Origin: Hofstenia miamia
Lineage: Eukaryota > Xenacoelomorpha > Acoela > Hofsteniidae
NCBI GenBank assembly: GCA_900660155.1
Contig: CABFPE010000530.1
Location: 316,777 to 380,776, forward strand
Direction: 5' to 3'
Length of the DNA: 64,000 nt
Shown one piece after another: positions 56,601 to 62,883 of this stretch. Both the position numbers and the translations under genes were made by a program. The notes beneath the pieces are model-generated. The model saw only the letters and a program-made list of their open reading frames with translations, was not told the origin of the DNA and did not search any database. Numbering within the stretch: the stretch's first letter is position 1; every line of letters begins with the position of its first letter.

Positions 56601-59600
56601 CTCTTTGATGAAGAAGCTTGTGTCTTGAAGTGGTGCTTTGAGGTGGAGCGCAGTGGTATAAGGTAACTTTTCCAACTTCATTATATCAGGCAGGATTTTC
56701 CTCCGAAATATCATTGTTGAACTTTAAACAACCTGGTGTATTTTTAAAAGAATAAACTTATCTCAAGTAGGCATAAGATATGTTTCTAATCAAATATTAT
56801 ATTGCAAATGGTAGTGTCTGAAGACATTACTTTTTCGCACTTTCAACCACAGCAACCTTATTATTTTGTTATTGGATGGTTTATAAACTATTTAAGCAAA
56901 AGTTAGCTTTTTTCTTGAATATTGGCTTAGGAAATTCTTGAATTTCGAAAACCATACAGCTGGTATTATTAACTTTGGAAATACTTGAGACATCGAGAGT
57001 TTTGCTTTATGAAGCTAGCGGTTTGTCGGTTTATTTCTTTCTGGACGGCTATTTAAAAATATTTTCTAATTATATTTCAATACTGTGTGAATCAGAGAAT
57101 ATTTACCGAAATTATACTTAATGTTCGATATATTAAAACCAACCTAACTTAGTATAGGTTGGACACACTCATAAACCGCAAAAAATTGGCAAAATATCAG
57201 AACTACAAATAAATAATTTTTGGTTAAAATAGTTATACAACGTTAAAAAATTTTCCGCACGTAAAAATAGATGAATCCTCAAATAAATGTCTTTTTATAT
57301 ACTTGTGGAATATAGGTTGGAAAGGTTAAGTTTAAAACAGTGTTGCGAAATGAGAACAAAATAATATAATCCTTAGTCGATTATTTTAGTAGCATACTGT
57401 TAATTTTCTTTCCTAGTTAACTTGATTTATTTTTGTTAAATCTTGCTTTAAGCTACAAATTATGTTGTAAATTCATTGTAGCTAACTTTCTAGACATTTA
57501 AGTATAAAAATCATTTTTTTCTCCCAAAGAATAATTTTCCTATGAGAAGAAATAGAATTATTTGTTGTGGATTTTGCAAATATAGGTACATATAAATCTG
57601 CTGCATCAATACATTTTCTTGCAGGTGTTGGAAATTGTAATCTTACACTGAGCTGTGCAATTGTTTTCCACCTGTTTCCGTCAAGTATTGACGTATTTTT
57701 TAGAAATTCAATTGTTTGATTTCTCGTGGACTAATTCTTTAACTACTTAACCTATTAGTTGTGTTATATATTTATGCAGTGCAAAATCCATTATTACCAA
57801 TATTAAGAATGGTTGTTATACAATGAATTTTTAATTCTAACGCGAATTATATAGTTAATTTGTATACAATATTGCATATTGAACACATTGCTGCTCTCAC
57901 CTTTCCCATTTGCGGTTATTTTTGAATTTAATTAGACATCATTAGGACGTTAAATATATAGGCTAAGGTTTTCCTTAATTGGACTAAATTAAGAAAGATC
58001 ATTAGAATTAGAAAGCAATGGAGATGTTTTCTTAAGCAACAGTGTAAGAGAATAACTGTTTCTGCCTGCATTTTAAGTAATGAGTAGCGCAATCGTGCAT
58101 TCTAAACAAGTATTGCTTGATACTCAATATATAATTTGCACATTTCAGTGATGTAGAATTGTATGTTATGTTGCATGCTATATCATTACAGTAGGCTTCT
58201 GCGAATATTGGAAATTTTATATCGAATCTCGATTCAAACTCAAATGCTGACAATTCGAATCATGCAAATGTAAGAATCATTCAAATATTGAGTTCGATAT
58301 CCTCTTAAATCCAAAAGCTGCCTATTTTTATGACACGACAGATCTAACAAGTATGTATTATTATAAAACAACCAACATGTTAAGAACAATTAATTTAAGA
58401 AACATGCGAATTCTACTTTGCAAAAATCAATTTCTCCGTATTACAGCCAAAAAGACTTAGCATTAAATTGATCAAGCTTGCATTATTAATTTTGTATTAC
58501 GTAATTAATACGTTTCAGATTATAGTCATTTTATCTTAAAACTAGCAAAATTATATGGAATAAAGTCTTTTTCTTATCCCCCTATCCATTACTAAGTTAT
58601 ATTTTGTCAATCTAATGAATTAGTTATTCTGTTGCTATCGCTTATGACCATGAATTAGCTTCATGCAAATGTAGTTCCCATATCAGTCGTAAACAATAAA
58701 TTTCAATGTTTTTTCGCAGTTTCTGCAGATTTATTTTTAGAAAGTTGAAAGGTATTAGTGCACAACGAACCTTCCGTACTACTCGGGCTGCAAAGAAACG
58801 TTCTCTTTTCTTCTTTTGGCAAGGCAGTAATTGTTCTGTGCAAGACATGGGGACTTCAGCATTAGCAACCATTGAATTGGATAGAGAGGGTGCATCACAG
58901 GTTCGTTTTACCTTTTTTTATATTTCCAACGGTACAAGTTTTTATAAATCCAACGAAGTAGTGGCCTGGTTCTTTAATATTCATAAATTATAATATGTAT
59001 GTTTGTTTTAATTAATGTAAATATTTTAAAAAAATTCATTTGTTATTTAGGTAAGAGTCTTGCAGGGAAAAGAACCGGCTTGTTTCCTTCGATTGTTTGG
59101 TGGACAGCTCATCATACACATGGGGAAGAGAGAACACCTCAAAACACGCATTAAAGGTAACTAACTTTATCTACGTCATTGCTTGCCCTCGCAACATATT
59201 GCATTTTTTCAAGCCTGTAATTGATCGTGGTTTTCGATTTATAAATAACTTTTTTTTGTTGCGTAGTACCAAATAATTTTAAACAGCTACTTTGTACTAT
59301 AAAAATGCAATGTTTTTCTCATTTCGACTTGTGTTAATAAAAATACTGTAAGCATCGTTTGCATGTACATGTGTGCAACATAAATAATTATTAAATTTTT
59401 TAGAATGGAGAATGTTCTTCTTTCAAGCTTGCAGAGCGGAAGAAGCGGTTTTTATTGAACTTAAAACTTCTCGTTCATCACTGCGTTCAAAAGGATGCTT
59501 TTTGCTCTTAAATGCGTTTGCTAGCACAGCTGTGGTAATTATTGGATGTAAAGCTACACTTGAGCTACGAACATTGTTGCAAAATTCGTTGAAGAAATTG

Positions 59601-62600
59601 CAAAATTTAGGGTTAGTTGCAATTTTTTATTAAAACAGTTTTTTCTCATTTGTCTGTGATTACTCACATTGCATATGGATTTTGTTCATAAATAAGTTAA
59701 TTTCTCTAAAAAAGGCAACTCGTTGTTAATATAATCCATTCTAATTATTTAATATTCGACTACAGTGACTGGAATCTTGGAAATTTTTTAATTTTAATAA
59801 CTTACATGACAATGTTAATACAATTTTACTGCAGTAAGATCTAAGATATCCTATTTTAAGATAAGATTTACTTGCTATAACCAAATCCAGGATATAGTAC
59901 ATAATATATAGATCAAGTTAAAAATTAGAATTTGTATGCGTTGATAATAAATCTGTATGGAAAAAACTATCGTAGGAATGTGAATTAATTGTCGGTAGTT
60001 TGCATCTCTGGTGCTGAGAATATCAAAAAGGGAATTGACTGGATGTGCAGGATTACCATTAAGTTTCTTGATTAATTTTTCGTCTTCATGATAAAGTAAG
60101 GAAAAAATATTTTACTGATCCATTGAAAATATGGATGCATAACTTCTTTCAAGAAAAGCTTGACCTAAACTGTATATAATCAATTCATACATGAGGAGAC
60201 TGAGGACAAAAGTGATTTAGAGATGTTGTTGAAACAAATTGATCCATTGACTGTACCCTGGCTGTACCCCCAGTTCACATTTCTGCAATCTGAAGATTCA
60301 TTCTTATAATTTTTTCGTTTTGTTTGATCAGTCATTTCTTGATAGCATTGGGGATTGTGCAAGTCATGCGTGCATCGGCAAAGATACTGCTTTTCACTTT
60401 ACTGAAAGCTTTCCTGCAACAAAAAAAATAATAATTTAGCATAAGCAATATTCATGTCAAGGATATTTGTAATAGTTTGAAGCAATATATACAAGGCATC
60501 AGAATATATTTCTATTTTTCCTATGTCCAAACTGGAAAAGCGATAGCTATGATTCCATTTTTTAGGAAATAAGACAATATTGACAATTTTCTTTAAGCAT
60601 CTACTAAGTATGCCAATTATTGACAAATCGCGAACATCATTCGTGGTCTCTGGACAGTTATTCTTGGCGATGTGAATTGTTTTGTTTCTTACGTATTGTA
60701 GGAAATATACCACTCTGCAAGCTTAAGTTCCAGATATAATGGATTGTTACAGCTAAGCCAAAGTGTTACTCTTAAAAATCAAACTAGGGGGTCATCAGGT
60801 TCAGTGGGAGAATGCCGCGTAGTACGTAAGATCCAATTAACCTGATAAAGGTTCCAAAATCAACCAAGAGTATTACATATTCATACGTACTAGCAATTTT
60901 TCGATAAGATTGCAAATTAATATTTTTCCACCAGTGGGCCGCGCTTTAGCCTTCGTTATCAAAGGACTTATTCGAGTATTGAGATCATCTCAATTACTTT
61001 TGCCTCTCAGGTGTTATCCAAAAACAAATCTTTATTAGGCATCCTGATACCTTTTTCGGGAAATGAAAGATCATGAATATCTCAAAAGCCAATTTTGAGC
61101 AGAGTTGGCATCAGCGTAGGTGTGGTGAATACAAAATCCCAATGCATACTATGCATAGACCCCATAAATTTATCTCGCAGCAGAGAAGTAATAGGTCGAT
61201 TCTTGGCATTGTACCTCAGCGGAGAAAATAATGCAGAAACAGTATGATCATTTTTGAATCCTAGCAAATATGCAAAACATTCACTAATTAATTCGTGTAT
61301 ATTCGTTACGAAGTTATCCAGACTGGCAGATTTCCGCGGGGGAGAAGAAACTATAGCAACGCAGTATATCTAACGAAAGCCTATTGAAATCACCATCTAC
61401 AACAATAATAGTATCATGATGATTCGATAAGATTAGCCTGTGAATGCTTTCAATAAAAGTAGAAATGAAAAAACATTCATCGTAGTCCTTTGGTTTAGAT
61501 GGATAGTACACAGCAATTACAAATACTTCCTTCCCTATCTCACTTAATATAATATCCATTCAATGGTAGAGGACATCTCAAGCACAACAGCACGTAAATT
61601 ATTTCGAATGTAGATAAACACCATCACCCTTGGGTTGCCTATCACATGATTTCTTAGAACACTTGCATATAATTCGATCATGACGTAGCAGTTTGTATCC
61701 TTTGAGAGAGACAAATCGATCATCTCCAAGAGGAGACAAATTACTTTCATTGACAACGTAAGTCAAGTAAAATACGCTCACATGCCTTAAGTTTATTAGT
61801 AACTTTTTTCTTGATAAAAAGGCATTGCACAGGAAAAAATATTTGTCACCTACATGTGACTTCCGATTCATTATTAAGAAGTTTTAGGTTACGGATTTTT
61901 AAGTAAGTACGGGCCACACCAATAAGTACATCTTTATCAGTTGAATTTTAGTGTTATTTTATACTATATCTACATGTATTTTTAGTTTTGATGTTTTTAA
62001 TTATACAATTGATTCCTTTAGTTATCAAGATGAGCTTGGAATGGATATCGGAAAAACACAGATTTGTCTGTATCTTGATGAAAGCGATGTAGACAGCGAC
62101 ATGTGCCCTACAAGTTTAAAAAGTGCCTTGGGTACAGCTTCATACGACTGCATGGTCCATGGTATTTTTAATATTTTACTATTTATAACTTCTTCCAAAT
62201 GCTAGATAAGCTATCCAGATTGCAAGCCCCTAGAATGTTCGCTTTAACCTCTATCCTTGGATCTTTTTCATCAGAAGAAGTGATTTGCCAATGGCAGGAT
62301 TCGGATGGATCTTGCCATTTCCCTTTTACTCAGCAGGACCTCTATGGAGCCTCTCAGCCGGCTTTGTTTCTTGTAGACAGTGGTGCTTCGGAAGTCTATC
62401 TTTGGGAAGGTTGGATTCCGGATGAAAAAGAAGAGGCATTACACACTGGTTCCATTAACCGTCGCTTTGATTTAGAAAGAACATGTGCCATGAAAACAGC
62501 CATCAACTACTGCGAAGGTATTTACATTATAATTTTTTACTCTTAATATATCATTCAAATGTGATCTCGTCAATTTCTTAAGGAATGCTCAACTCTCTTT

Positions 62601-62883
62601 TCTTTTAGCCAAACGTGCGAGGAGTGGTATCGGAGTGAATTCATACTTGATCTTAAGCGGAGTGGAACCTTCAACCTTTACAAATCTTTTCCCAGTGTGG
62701 AAGCGTAACACTGCTGTTTACAGTACTCGAAAAAAAGCTGACAAGCGAGTTCGTCCTCTTAGAGAAGAACTGGAGTGTATTCTAAACAGTCAGTACTCTT
62801 TGGATCGTTTGAAGGAGTACCCTCTGCCCGCAAATGTGGATTCCAATCATTTAGAATTTTATTTATCAGACGAGGATTTCTTT
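17568..62883 (+). CDS. Svil: Supervillin gene (gelsolin/villin-family actin-binding scaffold), 21 recognised exons, partial at both ends
   Basis: Seen: a chain of + strand exons with GT-AG borders. From exon 12 on they encode gelsolin-type repeats (VQVRLIEPSARSL, VYLWLG, LFFFWQG, VRVLQGKEPACFLR, ALFLVDSG, VYLWEGW) and finally YLSDEDFF, the start of a villin headpiece. The HMETVLF and QGKEP blocks and the ALFLVD...EVYLW arrangement match supervillin rather than gelsolin or villin. Known: supervillin is a membrane-cortex scaffold binding F-actin and myosin II. Exons: 17568-17657, 28640-28824, 30642-30831, 31709-32037, 33069-33940, 34784-35012, 42590-42723, 51084-51291, 51687-51936, 52088-52245, 52414-52572, 52695-53038, 53700-53906, 55466-55696, 56370-56662, 58741-58900, 59051-59156, 59404-59611, 62022-62161, 62206-62517, 62609-62883. 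Phases agree from exon 8 to 21; exon 5/6 and 7/8 do not join in phase. Introns range from 44 bp to about 11 kb. Start codon not found. Confidence 0.93.
17658..22346. other. Intronic sequence, Svil intron 1 (5' part)
   Basis: No exon recognised. Patches of CGTGCCGTGCT repeats (17740-17800 and 18085-18170), a GAGCTCAGCTCG/GGCTCGACTCGGCTCG pair (about 18826-18850 and 19276-19300) related to the 16943 MITE, and GGTCCC-rich pieces (19330-19590) suggest further old elements. ORFs at 21304-21834 are AT-rich with no known motif. Confidence 0.5.
22885..25097 (+). pseudogene. hAT-family transposase pseudogene with BED-type zinc finger
   Basis: Frame 1 opens with a CxxC...H-x5-H BED-like finger (residues near CKHCNNKR to HELKDSHKK), then stops. 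It resumes at 23197 with MFPDSQ..., RRTKTTYIITKAIAPYVRKQ and HLDESS, matching the MFPDS..GRTK...PY..DES core of BED/hAT proteins. A TGA at 23719-23721 lies exactly where the conserved Cys of the C-S-C-H motif belongs, and the frame continues HMANLVAKDV to 24051. A frame change gives 24053-24364, and another returns to frame 1 at 24346-24933 with one TAA. That part includes NVESGFSNMKK, the hAT dimerisation (N-V-E-R-G-F-S) region. The last frame (24858-25097) adds a coiled coil. Multiple lesions mean a dead gene. Confidence 0.85.
25195..25581. repeat. Four subterminal copies of GTGATTACGTTAC
   Basis: Copies at 25195-25207, 25218-25230, 25400-25412 and, with one change (GCGATTACGTTAC), 25569-25581. 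All have the same orientation, 3' of the hAT transposase and inside the candidate right TIR. They resemble subterminal transposase-binding repeats known in hAT elements. Confidence 0.85.
26624..27623. other. Assembly gap, 1,000 N
   Basis: A run of exactly 1,000 N, so probably a placeholder of unknown true length. Open frames spanning it are meaningless. Confidence 1.
27634..27937. mobile_element. hAT-like MITE, CAGACTTGTCAACGA family, copy 2
   Basis: The ends are CAGACTTGTCAGCGAG and, inverted, CACACTTGTCAACAAG. A perfect 8-bp target duplication TATATATT flanks it (27626-27633 and 27938-27945). The interior aligns over most of its length with 16943-17308 (for example TTAATTTGATTATGCAGATT). 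It begins 10 bases after the assembly gap. Confidence 0.92.
27946..28639. other. Svil intron 1 (3' end)
   Basis: No element or RNA recognised apart from a short GGGACC/GGTCCC inverted piece at 28483-28509. Confidence 0.6.
28640..28824 (+). CDS. Svil: Svil exon 2: SILK and PILK motifs
   Basis: Encodes ESNVKSILKNRNRRLSD, then a Ser/Gly-rich stretch, then SSVRPILKPNES. It has one strict SILK motif and one PILK variant. Two acceptors 12 nt apart keep the frame: cag at 28625-28627 and tag at 28637-28639. I chose the second because almost all other acceptors in this gene end in TAG. The donor after AAAAAG is GTTCTT, which is weak. The exon leaves in phase 1, and its last G makes the first Gly of the next GILK. 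Confidence 0.78.
28825..30641. other. Svil intron 2
   Basis: No feature beyond a short TA run near 29928-29942. A minus ORF here (29799-30050) is not recognised. Confidence 0.6.
30642..30831 (+). CDS. Svil: Svil exon 3: three SILK-type motifs
   Basis: This exon has no internal ATG, so a simple ORF scan misses it. It is bounded by gtttag and at|gtaagt. Joined to exon 2 it reads GILKGRSSS, then AVLRFEDEEN, ASILKSNS and LRSILKTD. It holds three S/G-I-L-K motifs and an acidic VLRFEDEE segment resembling a degenerate RVxF PP1 site. Phases 1 and 2 agree with both neighbours. Confidence 0.85.
30832..31708. other. Svil intron 3
   Basis: Nothing recognised except a pyrimidine-rich tract at about 31206-31250. 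Confidence 0.6.
31709..32037 (+). CDS. Svil: Svil exon 4: four SILK-type motifs
   Basis: Encodes about 110 residues rich in Ser, Asp and Glu. Four [GS]IL[KR] motifs are visible: SEGILRACS, IRSILKSS, LKGILKNS and QRGILRHS. Between the third and fourth lies KSVSIQMEP, an RVxF-like but imperfect segment. Acceptor atgtttag, donor gaag|gtagct, phases 2 to 1, both agreeing with the flanking exons. Confidence 0.88.
32607..32895. repeat. Tandem repeat, about 80-bp unit, in Svil intron 4
   Basis: About 3.6 diverged units begin near 32607, 32686, 32765 and 32846. Shared pieces are AGCACTTCTTAT, TTTGTGAAGTTATAC, TTTTTCAACTTATAT and ACATTTCCTA. Unit length is 79-82 bp. Confidence 0.8.
33069..33940 (+). 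CDS. Svil: Svil exon 5: long disordered Ser/acidic exon with terminal SILK motif
   Basis: This is the largest exon (872 nt, about 291 residues). It opens with VSVLPRDKRRSILKRRSHS, the last SILK motif of the array, flanked by basic residues. The remainder is low-complexity Ser/Asn/Glu with no recognisable fold and contains REPHVSFEEP, a VxF segment followed by acid. It closes with a basic cluster (ARRRSKS) before the donor cg|gtaatt in phase 0. Length and composition fit a disordered tether. Confidence 0.88.
33941..34783. other. Svil intron 5, expected to hide an exon
   Basis: Exon 5 leaves in phase 0 while exon 6 enters in phase 2, so a small coding exon may lie here; I could not pick it out. 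A minus ORF (34072-34305) includes an EVYGDETTLS piece that faintly resembles a transposase HTH, too weak to call. Confidence 0.45.
34784..35012 (+). CDS. Svil: Svil exon 6: short coiled-coil segment
   Basis: Encodes about 76 residues: an amphipathic helix rich in Lys/Gln/Glu (from FIEVFKQHFDQ to FRKIEKLN) with heptad-like hydrophobic spacing, then an acidic SIDSESTLSDNESRYFSD tail. The donor gagcat|gtaaga in phase 0 is good. The start is uncertain. The cttcctgtag acceptor gives phase 2, but exon 5 leaves in phase 0, so an intervening exon is missing or the start is elsewhere. Confidence 0.65.
35013..36350. other. Svil intron 6, 5' part
   Basis: No coding or repeat structure recognised. Confidence 0.55.
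36351..37084. mobile_element. hAT-like element, CAGGGTTTTCGAGTT family, copy 2
   Basis: Left end CAGGGTTTTC, right end inverted CAAGGTTTTCGAGT. Flanking 8-mers GATATAAC (36343-36350) and GATATAAA (37085-37092) match at 7 of 8, an old target duplication. It is twice as long as the 5299 copy. The interior has GACAGGA-type pieces (36485-36530 and 36860-36870) that may be a nested insertion. Confidence 0.75.
37093..40588. other. Svil intron 6, middle part
   Basis: No exon, RNA gene or intact repeat recognised. Confidence 0.5.
40589..40975. mobile_element. Possible inverted-repeat element with TATCGATA-rich ends
   Basis: The left end reads GTTATCGATAACGATATT and the right end, inverted, GTAACCGATAATGGACGATA, an imperfect pair about 390 bp apart. 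Internal ATTGATTATCATCAAT can form a hairpin. No target duplication was established. Confidence 0.4.
41023..41047. repeat. (TA)n microsatellite
   Basis: TA dinucleotide run in intron 6. Confidence 0.9.
42590..42723 (+). CDS. Svil: Svil exon 7: linker exon
   Basis: Open exon between atctgtttag and gaacg|gtaatt. It encodes NRFGDNSSGIDLSQRRRTQ and continues with PITSIEMSQTLEDTEQD to SISER. It is absent from an ATG-based ORF scan. It enters in phase 0, agreeing with exon 6, and leaves in phase 2, which does not fit exon 8 (phase 0). No domain is recognised. Assignment rests on splice borders, composition and position. Confidence 0.55.
42724..43879. other. Svil intron 7, 5' part
   Basis: No exon recognised, although phase arithmetic (exon 7 leaves in phase 2, exon 8 enters in phase 0) predicts one somewhere in this 8.4-kb intron. 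Position 43860 is an N. Confidence 0.5.
43880..44225 (-). pseudogene. Second Tc1-like transposase remnant (N-terminal part)
   Basis: The minus strand reads TPNTIVNIQRSGRPRKIEHK, then VGKEVSKDTISRILYLTVLN, then SRIPRKVPLLKTKHVKA. The SGRPRK linker, VS..TI.R.L helix and R.PRK.PLL..KH.KA string are the Tc1 paired-type DNA-binding region. A stop interrupts it in the first third and no catalytic domain follows. It differs from the 8205-8955 copy. Confidence 0.8.
44260..44420 (-). repeat. GC-rich dispersed repeat, copy 2 (inverted relative to copy 1)
   Basis: The reverse complement aligns in order with 1735-1945: GGAGAGGCGCAACCCTCTCA, then CTGCTGATCAGACTC, then AGATCAGCACTCTGCGTGCC, then GTCGCCA. 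It adjoins a further GC-rich block. Confidence 0.7.
44421..44860. repeat. GC-rich block, probably part of a mobile element
   Basis: About 440 bp of markedly higher GC than its surroundings directly follows the dispersed repeat. It contains an Arg-rich 70-codon ORF (44489-44701) with no family I recognise. The abrupt return to AT-rich sequence near 44865 suggests an insertion border. Copy 1 near 1735 lacks a clear equivalent. Confidence 0.5.
45343..45650. mobile_element. Small inverted-repeat element inserted in a TA microsatellite
   Basis: The ends ATACGGGCTTTGGATAC (45367-45383) and, inverted, ATACGGGCTCTAGATAC (45607-45623) differ at two positions and are flanked on both sides by (TA)n. 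The interior (257 bp in all) repeats GCGCTGGATAC-like words several times. TA flanks would suit Tc1/mariner-type insertion but could be only the microsatellite. The stated range includes both TA runs. Confidence 0.65.
45651..47567. other. Svil intron 7, non-coding AT-rich stretch
   Basis: No exon or repeat family recognised; the ORF at 45687-45893 looks random. Confidence 0.5.
47569..47730 (-). mobile_element. Diverged fragment of the CAGACTTGTCAACGA MITE family
   Basis: CACTTGTCAATTTCCGC, then GGCTCAGCTCGGCTTGG, then AAAATCTTTGAATAAAGCTC, then TCTCTTCCTA follow the order of the reverse complement of 17308-17150. Only one end is recognisable, so it is truncated or heavily decayed. Confidence 0.6.
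48233..50275. mobile_element. Unclassified element with palindromic terminal repeats
   Basis: The ends are TTAAGATCTATTAACAGTTA (left) and, inverted, TTAAGATCTTTAACAGTTA (right). Inside are three palindromes TGGGGTAC-N5-GTACCCCA at 48262-48282, 48440-48460 and 50201-50221. The second and third sit in a longer inverted match including TACTACGT.G..ACAGTTT. TTAA at both ends suggests a piggyBac-type target, but the interior (about 1.7 kb) encodes no transposase I recognise. Confidence 0.6.
50276..51083. other. Svil intron 7, 3' end
   Basis: Nothing recognised; two ORFs (50651-50842, 50854-51057) have no splice or family support. Confidence 0.5.
51084..51291 (+). CDS. Svil: Svil exon 8: SIADIK...WKNR repeat-type linker
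   Basis: Acceptor ggacttag, donor cgag|gtttgt. Encodes RSEGDRPVSIADIKSQLHDS, then GETWKNRVSKDDEDLRS, then a basic tail. The S-I-x-[DE]-x3-L...W-[KR]-x-R pattern is the type of short motif found in the central part of supervillins. From here to exon 21 every phase agrees. Confidence 0.85.
51687..51936 (+). CDS. Svil: Svil exon 9: Pro/Ser-rich linker
   Basis: The acceptor tgtttag at 51686 gives the required phase; the tag seven bases downstream does not. Encodes about 83 residues with proline-rich PKPITKSTIAPPVQQPSSS, then FFSSSEPPQKES and an acidic LDAIFDDEN. Donor AAAGG|gtactt. It is a linker with no fold recognised. Confidence 0.82.
52088..52245 (+). CDS. Svil: Svil exon 10: basic linker
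   Basis: Acceptor aactttag, donor caagc|gtgagt. Encodes FVVDLTAKPRVNRAKRPKSS, continuing to YEESLSKSSATASTKYLDK. Basic then serine-rich; phases 2 to 1 agree with both neighbours. Confidence 0.85.
52414..52572 (+). CDS. Svil: Svil exon 11: Ala-rich helix entering gelsolin repeat 1
   Basis: Acceptor tgaatttag, donor gaaag|gtaata. Encodes AARSTLAQSALAGLASSEN, then VKLAKMEETRLAHRSRPMQS and ends KMLLLVKG, the first beta strand of the gelsolin-like core. Phases 1 to 1 agree on both sides. Confidence 0.88.
52695..53038 (+). CDS. Svil: Svil exon 12: first gelsolin-like repeat
   Basis: Encodes SRRVQVRLIEPSARSLTDCD, then CFVFINGSTEKVWLYLGKFS and an alpha-helical RSRAVEVARQVIE: the strand-strand-helix core of a gelsolin repeat. 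The VQVRLIEP and ARSL segments are strongly supervillin-like. It ends DDDIYFE at a gttagt donor; read-through past 53038 loses similarity at once, confirming the border. Confidence 0.94.
53039..53699. other. Svil intron 12
   Basis: No additional feature seen. Confidence 0.7.
53700..53906 (+). CDS. Svil: Svil exon 13: second gelsolin-like repeat
   Basis: Acceptor gatatttag, donor cgtcaa|gtaatt, phase 0 on both sides. Encodes VMTRVYEVQGKSLIVRQD, then QPDLVFIFDFGSEVYLWLGS and the helix NAAERKAGAALLRQ. The F-x-F-D-x-G-x-E-V-Y-L-W-L-G pattern is a canonical gelsolin-repeat core. Confidence 0.94.
53907..55465. other. Svil intron 13
   Basis: No additional feature seen; ORFs at 54936-55379 are random AT-rich frames. 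Confidence 0.65.
55466..55696 (+). CDS. Svil: Svil exon 14: inter-repeat region with HMETVLF block
   Basis: Acceptor tttttatag, donor ccacga|gtaggt, phase 0 on both sides. Encodes VWSDGFDFTDLFAENEF, then SGKLCAHMETVLFASKFVDW ending in a basic YHQPR. The HMETVLF...K F.DWP block is characteristic of supervillin between its early gelsolin repeats. Confidence 0.92.
55697..56369. other. Svil intron 14
   Basis: No additional feature seen. Confidence 0.65.
56370..56662 (+). CDS. Svil: Svil exon 15: villin-like region, DY(F/Y)TN...W segment
   Basis: Encodes PVHPVDLLRPHDYEQG, then VGRGDYYTNPNDRFHSFQVT and HLFDEEACVLKWCFEVER. The order (DLLRP, then VGRG.YY, then H.F.EE..V..W) follows supervillin between gelsolin-like repeats. 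Acceptor ttgatttag, donor aag|gtaact; leaves in phase 2. Confidence 0.92.
56663..58740. other. Svil intron 15
   Basis: No repeat or RNA recognised. The last 21 bases include two extra in-phase acceptors for exon 16. Confidence 0.6.
58741..58900 (+). CDS. Svil: Svil exon 16: gelsolin-like repeat with FFWQG core
   Basis: Encodes KLKGISAQRTFRTTRAAKKR, then SLFFFWQGSNCSVQDMGTSA and ATIELDREGASQ. The FFWQG...GTSAL.T.ELD block is diagnostic of the villin/supervillin class. Three acceptors keep the same phase (exon starts 58720, 58729, 58741). I took 58741 because TAG acceptors dominate the gene, but the two CAG sites upstream would add 4 or 7 residues. Confidence 0.9.
59051..59156 (+). CDS. Svil: Svil exon 17: VRVLQGKEPACFLRLF
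   Basis: A short exon of 106 nt that an ATG-plus-length ORF scan misses. It encodes VRVLQGKEPACFLRLFGGQL, then IIHMGKREHLKTRIK. The QGKEP.CFL..F.G...IH.GKRE string completes the gelsolin-like repeat begun in exon 16. Acceptor ttatttag, donor aaag|gtaact. Confidence 0.93.
59404..59611 (+). CDS. Svil: Svil exon 18: gelsolin-like repeat with SSLRS...LLN core
   Basis: Acceptor attttttag, donor agg|gttagt. Encodes EWRMFFFQACRAEEAVFIEL, then SSLRSKGCFLLLNAFASTAV and a GCKA...LLQNSLKKLQ helix. The SSLRS...LN and GCKA positions match the supervillin repeat at this place. Leaves in phase 2. Confidence 0.92.
60180..61871 (-). pseudogene. Non-LTR retrotransposon (LINE) remnant: endonuclease and reverse transcriptase
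   Basis: On the minus strand from high to low coordinate: LSPLGDDRFVSLKGYKLLRH and KGDGVYL (APE-type endonuclease, GY...R.DR..GGGV pattern); VIAVYYPSKPKD and TIIVVDGDFNRL (the YYPP.P and GDFN core); then RT pieces DVRDLSIIGILSRCLKKIVN (the YRPISIL...KI.EKI pattern) and YSQGTVNGSICFNNIS (the QG...G..LF...I pattern). Frames are broken and residues lost, so it is dead. It sits antisense inside Svil intron 18. The clade is probably Jockey/CR1-like but not resolved. Confidence 0.83.
62022..62161 (+). CDS. Svil: Svil exon 19: inter-repeat acidic segment
   Basis: Acceptor gattccttttag, donor catg|gtattt, followed by a very short intron. Encodes YQDELGMDIGKTQICLYLDE, then SDVDSDMCPTSLKSALGTAS. It leaves in phase 1, exactly the phase needed by exon 20. 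Confidence 0.85.
62162..62205 (+). other. 44-bp intron 19 of Svil
   Basis: gtattt...atgctag between exons 19 and 20. Reading through it hits a stop, while removing it restores phase 1 and continuous supervillin similarity. Much shorter than the other introns. Confidence 0.8.
62206..62517 (+). CDS. Svil: Svil exon 20: last gelsolin-like repeat
   Basis: Encodes RLQAPRMFALTSILGSFS, then PFTQQDLYGASQPALFLVDS, then SEVYLWEGWIPDEKEE and MKTAINYCEG. The F.Q.DLY.A.QPALFLVD...EVYLW.GW order is a clear supervillin signature. Acceptor atgctag, donor gaag|gtattt. Confidence 0.95.
62609..62883 (+). CDS. Svil: Svil exon 21: linker into villin headpiece
   Basis: Encodes NSYLILSGVEPSTFTNLFPV, then a basic W-K-R helix, then YPLPANVDSNHLEFYLSDED and FF before the donor gtaagt in phase 0. 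YLSDEDF is the first helix of a villin headpiece, so at least one further exon must complete that domain. None is certain in 62884-64000. Confidence 0.94.
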
